Origin: Rhyzopertha dominica
Taxonomy: Eukaryota; Arthropoda; Insecta; Coleoptera; Bostrichidae
Assembly (NCBI GenBank): GCA_025024175.1
Contig: QCXZ01000001.1
Coordinates: 23,802,942-23,866,941 of the forward strand
Direction of reading: 5' to 3'
DNA length: 64,000 nucleotides
The translations under genes and the position numbers were made by a program. Below are positions 45,047 through 55,658 of this stretch, piece after piece; position 1 is the first letter of the stretch; each line of letters begins with the position of its first letter. A model generated the notes under the pieces. That model was not told the DNA's origin, searched no databases, and saw only the letters and a list, made by a program, of their open reading frames with translations.

Positions 45047-47782
45047 AAGGGGCAGTTCGATCCCAGCACCAAAGTCCCCTAATTAATAGCCAAAATGATC
45101 ACCTTATGCCCGCGATTTCCAAAATTAAGACCGCAAAACCGCTTACAGCGGAACAGATGTCACGTTTGTACGGAAGGGGCATGCACATATTACAACGCAC
45201 AGGTTGGGTGCAGGGAAAACCATTAGGCAAACGCCTCTGCGTTCAGTCTGCCAGTTTGTTACCGCTAGAAGTTCTAACTACGGAAAATGACATTTCGGTG
45301 TTTAACTATGTTAAACTAAACAGTCCGGAGGGCACATACTCGGTGTGCACACTTCAAAACCTAAATAATTACGAAAAAAATTCAAAATTTCGCGTGTTAC
45401 CCCACATCGTAATTGTATGCGAGGGCATTGAGCTTTTGGCTTTAATAGATACGGGTAGCGAGGTAACTTGTATAAGTGAGGAATTTTATAATAATATAAT
45501 AGCAAAAGTAAACCTGCCTGTCTTACCTTTGGCATCTACCCAGTTGCGCTGTGCTATGGGACAACAAAGCAGCCGAATTAAAATTCAAACGTGGTTAAAA
45601 TTCACAATTCTAGGTTTAGATAGCAGTATTGTTTTTGAAAACGTATTTTTAGTGGTTAAAAATTTAGTGAGGCCGGTTATAATAGGGATTGACTGGCTAC
45701 ATACAGCGAGTGCTAACATTAATTTAGTTCAAAATCTATTAGAAATAAACCATAACAAAAGTACTCATAGGATACCTGTACATATTAATGCTAAATTATT
45801 AGGCAATAATGTAAGTCAAAGTAACGTAAGTGTTTGTGAAATAGAAAATGTTTCTTTGCCCCGCGATATATCTAGTACTATTACACCGGTCACTGCGATA
45901 AAAAGTCAGGTTTTCAAAATTACAACTCTAGATCAGAAACAGCAAAATCAGTTACTTAACGTGTTATTGAAGCACCACGTGGCGTTTAATGAATTGCCGG
46001 GCGTAACTAATAAATACACCCATGTTATTCGAATGAAAGACGAAACCCCGTTCATAAGAAAGCCATACCCGATTCCATTCAGTCTGAGGCAGGAAGTCGA
46101 TAAAACGATAGAAAGTATGCTTAAAATGGGTGTAATTAAAAGGGAAGCTTCGCCATTTGCAAGCCCCATGACAGTAGTGCGAAAGAAAGACGGTTCAGTG
46201 CGGATTTGTTTAGATGCTAGGTGGATTAACAAGCAGATGATTTCGGACTGCGAATGCCCACGCTCGATGGAAGACCTTTTACATTCGTTTTCATCGATGA
46301 AGTATATGTCAACAATTGATTTACGTTCTTCGTATTGGCAAATTCCTTTGGATCCGCAGAGCACACGGTATACAGCTTTCTTATATAATGGCAAATTATA
46401 TACCTACCAGCGGTTGCCATTCGGATTAAAATCGGCAGTAGGATCATTTAGTCGAGCCATGGATCTAATTTTAGGACCTGAAGTACGCGAATTTACGGTA
46501 AACTATATTGACGACCTTTTAATAGTTTCGGACACTTTTGAAAATCACCTCAGACATTTAGACCAAGTTTTAGAGAAGTTAGAACAGGCTAACATTACAA
46601 TTAATTTGGAAAAGACGCACTTTTTGCAAAAACAAGTACTCTTTTTAGGTCACGTTTTAACATCAGAGGGAATTTCCACAGACCCGGAGAAACTGCGCGC
46701 TATTCGAGAATTTCCGGTGCCTCTATCAGGAAAGCATTTACGTGCATTTTTGGGCTTATGTAATTATTATAGACGTTTTAATGACAAGTACAGTCACGTG
46801 ACCCAGCCCCTGAATTAGTTGCTGAAGAAAAACGTAAAATGGAATTGGGGTGAAAGTGAACAGCGGGCTTTTGATAGGACTAAAGCTTTATGTTTGGAAA
46901 CGGTGGTTAAAATTTCCCAATTTTCAAAAAACTTTTTATCTCCAAACTGATAGTTCAGGCGTAGCTTTAGGTGTAGAATTATATCAGTTGTTAGAAAATG
47001 AAGAACACGGTGTTATAGGGTTTGCTAGCAGGATATTAAGAGGTCCTGAATTAATGTACACCGTCACAGAAAAAGAATTATTGCCTATCATATACGGGTT
47101 ACAAAAATACAAAACCATAATTTTAGGTTATAAAGTCGTTATACGTACTGATCACTATGCATTAAAGTTTTTAAAGCAGTGTAAATTACTAAATGAGAGA
47201 CTAACTCGATGGATGCTCTTTCTAAACCAATTCGACTATTAAGTAGAGCACGTCAGAGGTAAAGATAATGTAGTAGCAGATGTGTTGTCGCGGTTTCCAT
47301 CAGAACTTAAAAATGTACAAATTCCAAATGATGAGCAAATTGTAATTGCGACGACAGCAGGGAATTTAATCTCAGCTATGTTCGAAATCACCGGGTTTAG
47401 AGACTTAAAGCTGCAGTTCGCGGATTTAAAGGAGAAACAACTAGCAGATCCATTTTTCGGTCCTCCACAACGAGTGGAAACTATCGAAGCAATGCGAATT
47501 AAAGCTAGGGATAACTTAAGGTTAGCTGCAGAGCGTCGTAGTCAACATTTTAAGACGCATCACCATAAGTTGCACGTAGGTGATTTCGTTTTGCTTCGCG
47601 AAAACCCCCATTCGGATGCCTCGAGTAAAATTATTTCTAAATTTTGTCTGCTCTATTCTGGTCCTTACCAAGTCTATGCAAATCCCTATCCAAATACCTA
47701 CTCCCTAAAGGATCCTGCTACTGGCGAGAACCGTGGAAACTACAACATCGCCAACCTGAAGCTCTACCATTTAAGCCAGTGA
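45001..47782 (+). pseudogene. pol: Gypsy Pol: G-patch-like segment, protease, reverse transcriptase, RNase H, integrase remnant
   Basis: The -1 frame relative to gag is open from 45001, and its first ATG is at 45106. Counting from that ATG, residues 22-57 resemble a G-patch (GMHILQRTGWVQGKPLGK). The protease DTGS is at 115-118 and IIGIDWL at about 192. The reverse transcriptase has STIDLRSSYW, LPFGLKSA and catalytic YIDD at 467-470. A TAG stops the frame at 46818. Beyond it a frameshift near 46905-46915 moves to another frame with the RNase H blocks TDSSGVALG, EKELLPI and RTDHYALKFL. A TAA at 47240 breaks this before GKDNVVADVLSR. After LADPFF (about 47455) the sequence jumps in frame to the integrase C-terminal region (VGDFVLLREN, LYSGPYQV). 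The zinc-binding and DDE core domains are missing. It is non-functional as it stands. Confidence 0.9.
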
Positions 47783-47959
47783 GCTCCGCCACTGGCAATC
47801 TACGATTCGACTGACGAGTTGTTCGACTCGAGATGTCGGATACCAGGCGCTGTCCCATCTGGTGGTGTACCAAGACGTCATCTTCATAGGATATCGGGAA
47901 ATAGNCTGAGTGTTTCCAATTTGTTCGTGCCTCACAATTCGTAAACACTGGTGGGCATA

Positions 47960-49408
47960 TGAAGTAGTTCGTATGTGAAGTATTGCGAATTTGCAGATTG
48001 CATTTAGTGGGTTTCCAGAAAACAAGAACTTGTGTGGTCTTCAAGTGTAGGTTGGAGCCGGGCGATGCGTGGGGTCGTATATCAGTGCCAACTTTTAACC
48101 CCCAAGCTGGTGGCTAGTCATATCGTACCGAGGGTGACATGGTTTTCGTGAACCGCGTGGACAGATTTATTTTGTTAGTTGTTGTTTTAAGTATTAGGAC
48201 TGAAGGAACGCAGGCTAGACATTAAAATGATATATGTAAGTAGGCTAAAGTGATTTTTCTGGTACTCTGGAGTGTTCGGTTTGTGGGAACGAAAAACATT
48301 AACGGCTTGGGTAGCTGTTTTGCAATATGTTGGAGATTTGGTGGGCATCAACAAATAAACTATGTGGAGGGGTGATTTTTAGGGACATTAAGGAAATAGG
48401 AACACAAGAAAGGGAGTGTGTGGAGAACTGTCTTCACGATTAGTTGACTTGGGTTTCCCAGTAATTGTTACCTGCCATTTGCGTGTTTTTTTTATACCTG
48501 TACTAGTTGTATTTTTTTTAATCTGTTCGGAACCACTTGTTGATTGTGTACAACAGTTATTTGTGCTTTGTGAATTTGGATTCCAAGTCGCAGGTATGGT
48601 AAACTACCTTTTCTTTATTAAGGTGTGACTGTTATTTGTCTTCAAGTTATTTCGTGTTTATTCTGTTCTTATCGTCTTAATTTTGTTTTTTTTATTGTAC
48701 TAAGCCAGCCATTGTGAGATACGGGTATCAATAACTGTAAAAGGGTATATTTTTGACGTAATTTGAGTAGATTGTATTAAGCTGGATTTTTCGGAGTGTT
48801 GTATGAATTTTTGATGTGAGTTCATGAGTTGATGTAAGGGTCTATCACTAATATTTCCCCCTGCAACTTTGTGTTCCGACGACTTTAAATGGGTCCTTGG
48901 GCACAAAGGTCACGCTCTTAGTCGCCTTTATATGGGGCCATTAATCCTGATGCAGGTTCCTACCACACGTTGGCAAATGATAAGCGAAAGGTGTTATAAA
49001 AATGCAGCTTAATTAATTTCTTAGTGTTTAATTTCTCGAACGTTATTTCCTAATTTAATGCCTCACAACTGCTGACTTATTTCATTTTCATAATTCGTGT
49101 GTTAATAAATATTATGGGTGGATGTGTGTGTTTTATTTTGTCTCATATACGTGTTGCTCTCTCCTCATATTTACGCGAGTAATAAAGAACTTTTTGGGGT
49201 CTGTACTGGTCCATCATTCTTGTCACACAACTAATACGGTCCTGCTTTGGGTAAATTGACGATCACGTTTCCGTAATTATATTAGGTATTTTTTTTTAGC
49301 TAAATTCATTGTTTGTGGCCATATTTTGCTTGTTCTAGGTAATCAGCGTTTATTTACTAATTTTAACGCACGCGGCTTTTGCGTAGACCCCTTCTATGGA
49401 TCATTACA
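47960..49408 (+). repeat. 3' LTR, 1,449 bp
   Basis: It is nearly identical to 42354-43800. The preceding GGTGGGCA is the only short purine-rich piece before it, so the polypurine tract is weak. Confidence 0.95.
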
Positions 49409-49412
49409 TTAG
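49409..49412 (+). repeat. target site duplication TTAG, right copy
   Basis: It matches 42350-42353 and marks the insertion point. Confidence 0.85.
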
Positions 49413-50092
49413 TGAACAAAAAATTTCTTTTAAGTCTCGTACAATTATTACCTATACTAAGCCGTTAGTTTGCAAGACCCCTAGTTTTTATAACCAGGAA
49501 GCCCAGGTAGTAGTTTGCATTTATATGTAAATACACTGATGTTAGGTGCTGCCTCAACCTTGTAAAATATAGTAACCCGACGATAATAAAGTTGAAGGTA
49601 TAGTAGTGTTTCTTTGTAAATTTGCCTTTACAATGAAATGGTATAATGTAGTAAACAAGTGTTTAGCTGTTAGAAAATGGTGTACGATATAGTAATGGTT
49701 GAAACAATAAATAAAGCAACACTGAGTTGAAACATTGATATATACAGGTATATTGGTGAACAGTGTCATCAGACGATAGCTAGGTTGAAGAATTAAATTA
49801 AAGGAAAGCGTCTAATAAGTCGTTGCCCGTATACTGACTTCATCACATTGGGAATTTTAGAACTTCCTACCCTGGACTAAACTACTGCCAAAATTTAGAT
49901 AAATAAATTGAGTAAAATTTTTCTCTAGTGAGATTATACATATAAGTGAACTAACTTTTTGTTATATATGACAGTTCGAAGTAAAAATAAAAGCCACTGT
50001 TGAGATAATATTTCGGAAACTGCAAAACATTTGTTGGTACTTCAAGCCATTTCTGAATTTTACAATTTTAATGCAGTTTCTATCAAACTTAC
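49413..50092. other. non-coding stretch, probably intronic
   Basis: I see no gene. The sequence just after the LTR does not obviously continue the Penelope-like frame found on the other side of the insertion. Confidence 0.3.
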
Positions 50093-50213
50093 CTCCATCC
50101 CTTCCAAATTTCCTCTTCTTCTTGGAGGCACTGCTCGATGAGCTGGACTTCTGCGTCGATGATTTTTCACATTTGTCTTTATCTTTGTCTTTTGTTTTCC
50201 ACCGTGTCAACAT
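50093..50213 (-). CDS. candidate alternative first coding exon, 40 aa, of the minus-strand host gene
   Basis: On the minus strand the ATG at 50213 begins MLTRWKTKDKDKDKCEK, followed by a serine run and KKKRKFGRDG. The exon ends at GATGGAG followed by GTAAGT, a strong donor, in phase 1 with final base G. An in-frame TAA lies about 25 nt upstream of the ATG, so no longer frame is possible without splicing. The KKKRK run could be a nuclear import signal or simply part of a basic, disordered tail. The much larger exon at 55659-59637 ends in the same phase with the same last base. The simplest reading is that the two are alternative starts of one gene. No homologue is recognised. Confidence 0.6.
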
Positions 50214-50219
50214 CGCGCC

Positions 50220-51425
50220 ACTAAGGGTATTATTTTAACTGCCGAAGTTCAGGTTACTATAGGATTATATGCCTGCTTCAGCATCCGTGCGTTAAATCAT
50301 TAAATCATAAACTGAAAAGCTGCTCGATGAGACTTATTTCTTTTACCCAAATTCAAATTAGATACTAATGGAAGAATGTTAATAAAGAAGGACCTCCACA
50401 ATAATATATTTGAATCCTGGCGTGCTGCGTATCGCAGTTATTCCTGCGATAGGTCAGGAATTTCCGCGAAGTAAAGCTAGTTTAACGATTTCTATAGGAA
50501 ACGCCTTGGAAGAGCTTCTGCGACGCAAAATTCAGGTCAATCAGAACGTCTCCCAGGATACTCCCTCTCATTTGCATAATTTAATTGGACTCTACGTCAA
50601 CTACAAATAATTCACAAAATTTGATCTGGACGAAGCTTGACTGCATTAAATATTCAATAAATTGTGACACGTAGACGACCCAACCTTCAGTTGGTCAATA
50701 CTAACCCAATTTAGGCTTAGTGCTTCTAACTCGATTAAATAATACATAAATGGATTTTATTCAGTGTCTGCTGTATCATGGATATTGCAGAGTAAGAACG
50801 TCAACGACAAAAAGATGTTAATTTTACTGGCTATTTAACTTCGTTCATGGCTTGAGGGAGGTAAACCTAATTACAGAACTTCTTAACACAAACTCCCTAA
50901 AGTTAGGGAATACATATTCGTAAATAACATAAAGCAAATTACCTGTTCCGAAGTTCGTAAATGTAACCGACTCCCAGTTTTATTACAACCAAGTTTTGCG
51001 TTTCTAACTGCTCGTTTCGATTTAATCTGGAATATACTCGTGTTTCGTATTTTGTGCTTTATAATTTCAGTACAGTAGTAGAGAGTACAATGAGAAATGC
51101 GGCTTTTTCAGCTAATTAACTGTAGAATTAAGTAAATATCCCAATCATTATTGTATATGCTTAGGTTTTATAGTAACTTCATGAAATTTACGAAACAGCA
51201 CAAGCTTCCAAACACTTATTCTTCTATGAAAAATTCAGAGTGAAGAATCTTTAGGTCCTAAAGTTTTAGATTGCTGAAGCCCTTGTCCTTTGGAAGAAAC
51301 AAAAAGAAAGATAAATTCATCAAAATACTTGAAATTGGCCGTAAATTATCCACAACAGAATTAATATTTACGTTGCTTCAGACACGTGTGGGATGAAATC
51401 AATATTGACCATGCCTTCTTATCTG
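50220..51425. other. non-coding stretch
   Basis: I can support no gene. A 66-codon open frame at 50410-50610 has no recognisable features. This is the expected place for the 5' leader of the short first exon. Confidence 0.3.
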
Positions 51426-51429
51426 TCAA

Positions 51430-51920
51430 TCACGTGTAAGAAGGCCTGCGGGCAATCTCGTCTGCTAGCACTCCATAAAGTATGACTAACCGTCTACGGC
51501 GCACGAGGCAGAAATAAATATTCCGAAAGCTGTCGAAAAGAAATGCGGGGGTGCAGCAGCAGCAATCGACAAACAAAGCCCATAACCACTACGAATCTGG
51601 CAGGATACTTACAAAACACCTCGCAACTACGTCATGAATTTAGCACATAAACTGCGAGGGGTTAGTGACTTTAACGCACGGCATGTATTAGCACTGTTAG
51701 TTTATGATTTAGCTTGAAGGCATTAATAGGCCGAACGGATGTTGAAATAGGCCGACAGAGCAGACAACGGTTATATTGCAGCAGCAGGAGCAGCACCTAC
51801 TAGATTACAGCATCCGTGACGTAACCGAAAGGATAATCGATAGGAGCGCTGCTGTCAGCTGGCGGGATCAGACTGAACTAAGGGGGTGAACGCCCTGTGC
51901 AGTTATCACGCCCTTTTACC
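51430..51920 (-). promoter_or_regulatory. GC-richer block, candidate promoter of the short first exon
   Basis: This block is clearly richer in G+C than its flanks and lies 1.2-1.7 kb upstream of the ATG at 50213 on the minus strand. It contains TCAGT on the minus strand near 51876-51872, the arthropod initiator core, and a GTAAGT on the minus strand near 51611 that could end a non-coding first exon. These signals are short and the assignment is an inference. Confidence 0.25.
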
Positions 51921-52302
51921 CGGGCAATATGAACGGGTTTCTGGTTTCTTCCTTTTTTCTAGCCGTACGTTGCAACACCGCTGACATAAAGCATCTAAAG
52001 GCTTGGAGCGTGTTCAACGAACATAGCTTATCGAAGAGTATCGTTGGCAAGCTCGAATGGCTATTAGTTTCTGCGGTGATTCACGAGGATAGGTTTCCTG
52101 TATCGCACGAGGTATAATGGACGCACAGACCGATATTTTTTGATTTCTCTGAAAACCATCTGATGGCTAAGAAGTTATGCCCGTAGCTAGTACAAATAAT
52201 GGAACATGATATAATTCCATTTTCAGTAGTAAATACTACATAATACCTAGTAGTCTATTTCTACCATCCAAACTTTTGCGTGTTCCTGCTGTAATATACG
52301 AA

Positions 52303-52440
52303 GAAACTTAAATTTCTTATTAATTGTTCTCAAATGTCGCATTACCCAGGTATAAAAATTTCTGCCTGTTTGACCTATATACACAGCATTACAATCTAGA
52401 CAGCTTTGCATATATACTCCACTTCGTTTGCTTTTGTCTA
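52303..52440 (-). mobile_element. Penelope-like element remnant, GIY-YIG endonuclease
   Basis: The minus strand reads KRSGVYMQSCLDCNAVYIGQTG followed by RNFYTWVMRHLRTI. This is the start of the GIY-YIG domain as found in Penelope-like proteins, with the GVY and YIG cores, the Cys pair and the following Arg all in place. A stop follows about 60 codons later. No clear reverse transcriptase is found upstream on this strand, so only a fragment survives. Confidence 0.75.
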
Positions 52441-52444
52441 ATTA

Positions 52445-53550
52445 CTAATTTTGCACACTATGTATAAGTTATATCATGTTTATTGACGGCATTGGCAACA
52501 TATAAATTGGCAGCATACAGATCGATAATGCACAGATTATAAAATGTACCATTATCCAAATAAGGTTTTGATAATAAACTCAGCCGAATAAAAAACATTG
52601 CTGTTAAGAAAGGTTTTCATCTAGTTAGCATAGATAGACTGCTATAACGAAAACAGCGCAAATTATTATTAAAATCAATATTTGTAGTAATCAACCCCAT
52701 ACATGAATCTTTTAAAATGGCCCTAATGTTTACAAAATTACCAGTGCCGTCAAGAAACACCGTAAATACAACATAGCGTACAAAACTAGTAAAGACCTTT
52801 TAAAGTTAATCAACAATATGTTCCAATTTTCAAAATGATGACAAATATGGAAAAAATTTAAACGAGTTGTTAATATACAGTTCATTGTGCCAAAATTTTG
52901 CGATTAAGTTTTAGGTATTTTAAGTGAAAATGTAAATTATATTTCTTATTTAAAATTTTCAACCAGTCGGTGACAATTTGTTCAGAACCATTAAAAAATT
53001 ACCCTACCTAATACAATTACTACAATAATACCTTTACAATGAATTTTAGTCATTAATATAACGACTTACACTAAGAATGGCATATTTTTTCCATTACGTC
53101 TTATGTTAAATAGTCTAGCAAAAGAAATTTTAACAAATGAAAATCCGATTGTCCTTTTGATGAAACCTAGAACTCCAACCGTCGATATGATTAAATCATG
53201 AATGTTTAAATGATGTTTATCCTGACAATAGTAGTTTTATTTTAATTGTCACGAATAGTTAAAACAGTTTTAATGCGATGTCAAAGCGCAGATAACGCAA
53301 AATCGTGGTGTCAATTAAACAAATGCGTTGAACGCAAGATTAGGAGAGGGAAATTTGGAATAAAAAGCTCATTCGATCAATAACCAGTACATATTGGCAC
53401 TGGTGAAACAATATCTCTTCTGCCTTTCTGTAACCATTTAGTTTTAAAAAATCCTTTTTGCCATTACAAGAACACAACAATATTGTAACAGGACACTTAG
53501 GTGCATTATTGGAACAGGAGGATGCTGATAGTGAAACATTATTTCAAATT
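52445..53550. other. AT-rich non-coding stretch, possibly old repeat
   Basis: Some pieces on both strands have a faint Penelope-like look, but none is strong enough to call. Confidence 0.3.
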
Positions 53551-53554
53551 TTTT

Positions 53555-53850
53555 AATATTTAGGTTCTCGGGGACAGGACAAAAGAGACTCAAAACATTA
53601 TTTGCAGGTTATTATAATTGCAGATGTTTCGTTACAATTCGTAACTTTTTCAAGGCCGTGGAGCAATAAACACATATTAAATATTGTACAATGTGGACTA
53701 AAGCTTAAAATTGTACATTGTTTAATATGTGTTTATTGCTCCACAGCCTTGAAAAAGTTACGAATTGTAACGAAATGTCGGCAATTATAAGAACTCGCAA
53801 ATAATGTTTGGAGTCTATTTTGTCTTTTGCCCGAGAACCTAAATATTAGA
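53555..53850. repeat. long palindrome, about 148-bp arms with almost no spacer
   Basis: The sequence from TAATATTTAGGTTCTCGGG to the centre AAGCTT at 53701-53706 is repeated in inverted form up to CCCGAGAACCTAAATATTA. By eye the arms agree at more than nine positions in ten, including an uninterrupted TTCGTTACAATTCGTAAC stretch and its complement. There is no coding content. It could be a fold-back or miniature element, or a locus whose transcript forms a long hairpin. Confidence 0.85.
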
Positions 53851-53859
53851 AAAAGACAC

Positions 53860-55650
53860 AATGGACGAAAAAAATGAACAATTATTTCAAATGATGAGGA
53901 ATAAAACATATAGTAAAAAAAGAAGGACATAAAGGCGAAAGCTTCTGGATAAATACAAAAGGAAAGGAAAAATAATTAGGTAAGAATGAAACAAAAACCG
54001 TAGCTAGAATTTACGAACTCCAATGGATAACGTATCGAATGGCGACGACAAATATGAGCGAAATAGAGTCAAGATCTGAAGACACACATTCTGAACGCAT
54101 CAAGATATAATTTGGCAGTGTGGGAAAAAGTATTTGTACTTTGGCTGTTCTAAAGATGCTGCGACGAGGCTAGTGCGCAATGTAGAAAACCAAACAAAAA
54201 AAATTGTGAACAGCCCTATATCAGAACATGGCGGCGACTAGTTTTTCTTGTTTTTCACTAAGAAGGAGTAAAAATTACGCATACATGGTAATGACACGAA
54301 CTGAAGAAGACAAAAGTCGGCATTCAACTATGAAGCAATATTTATTATACGGGGTAAGGTTAGAAAATATTTATAAAAATTAACTTTAAATACAAAATAT
54401 GATAATCTCAAAAAAATGTTTTGGACACCCACTAAGCCATCTTTAAAGAGTTTAAAAATGGACATATAACTTAAGGTTGTACCTAAAAATATAAAGAAAA
54501 TACGAGTCTGGGGAGTTTTAGGTGGCGGACCCTGTATACCTAAAAATACATTTAATCTGGTCTCATAAGGGTTTAAAGATAGTTTTCTGTGAACGTACCA
54601 AAGAAATAACAGGCTTTTGGAGATGTAGGTTTCGATGCTTGTCAGTTTGTTCAAATTTTCAAAGGTGTTTATATCAACACTACACCTTTATAAATACTTC
54701 TAATAATAACATAATTGTTGTACTGTTGATTGCTCGCATTTTTTGTATTGCTGCCAAACTGATCAAGAAATTATTGACAGTCACTCCTCTATATAAGTTA
54801 NTTATATAAATTTAATTTTAAGTGCATAATTTGACAGTTTGTTAACGATAAAAGCTGTCTAGGAAAGCTGGGAAATCAAAATTCTGAGTAAAAGATGTGT
54901 GTATAAGTGAAACTTTTACTTACTTCACTACTTATTCTGTAATATGTATACGATTTAATATTTTGGCGTGTTAGTATATGCTAGATCCAATTTGCGATTT
55001 GTCCTCTATTTACTCAGCAATCATTGCATAAAATTGTATCTAGAATTCTTTTGGTATATAATTTCAATCAATCAAATTACCTATCAGTCCTAGCGATGAC
55101 AACAAAGATTGTTGGAAAATGTAATTGAAAATAGTTTAATATTCTTTTTTTGTTAAATATGTTGCTAGCTGTAAAAAATTGTAACTTGTAACGTAAGATC
55201 TCTACTATAATTGTTACAATGCGTTCAAATAATAAACTAAACTATTTTTACCCGCAAACCACATTATCTTTAACTCTACATTATTTATCAGGAATTGAAA
55301 ATGCTATTAGGAAAAGACTCAGATAATGATAACTTCAAAATAGTTTTATTACACATAACGATCACAATAAAATACATGGCTTCATAGTTTGCACACAATA
55401 AAAGATAACTTATCTTACATGCATTTATAAGAAATATTAATACTGGTTACATTAATGTTAAAAATATTAGCTTAAAACCTAATAGCGATTTCAATTCGAG
55501 ATTTTTTTATAATTTTGAGGAAGATGGTCGAAACAGAATGACAAAATAAATACTAAAGTTGTGATTTTGAAAGCACTACTAGAAGGAGCTATACATAAAA
55601 AAGTACGATAAACTTCTTCCTCAAAATATTCCAGCTAAAAAAATCTCAAA
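53860..55650. other. AT-rich non-coding stretch, probably intronic
   Basis: I can support no gene. An open frame at 54328-54654 on the minus strand has repeat-like wording but no identifiable domain. From 55658 downward the sequence is intron, after the donor of the large exon. Confidence 0.35.
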
Positions 55651-55658
55651 TCACTTAC

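Larger units (their letters stand above)
42354..49408 (+). mobile_element. full-length Ty3/Gypsy LTR retrotransposon, 7,055 bp
   Basis: The element has two long LTRs bounded by TG and CA, a 4-bp target duplication, a primer binding site, gag, and a pol with protease, reverse transcriptase, RNase H and the end of integrase, in Gypsy order. There is no envelope gene. The LTRs differ by only two substitutions and two 1-nt indels (plus two N positions), so the insertion is recent. Nevertheless pol has two stops and a frameshift and lacks the integrase core. This copy therefore could have moved only with proteins supplied by other copies. It is inserted on the plus strand, antisense to the proposed host gene and inside its intron. 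Confidence 0.95.

Noticed and set aside
52745..52830. Plus-strand piece KHRKYNIAYKTSKDLLKLIN, faintly like the link between Penelope RT and endonuclease
   Set aside because: It is too short and unsupported by flanking motifs on the same strand.
54328..54654. 108-codon minus-strand open frame
   Set aside because: It has repeat-like wording but no identifiable domain, start context or splice border. It probably reflects an unassigned repeat.
55651..55658. Reading the giant frame to its stop codon as a complete 1,328-residue protein
   Set aside because: The stop lies just past a strong GTAAGT donor, so the last residues are intronic and the protein should continue in another exon.
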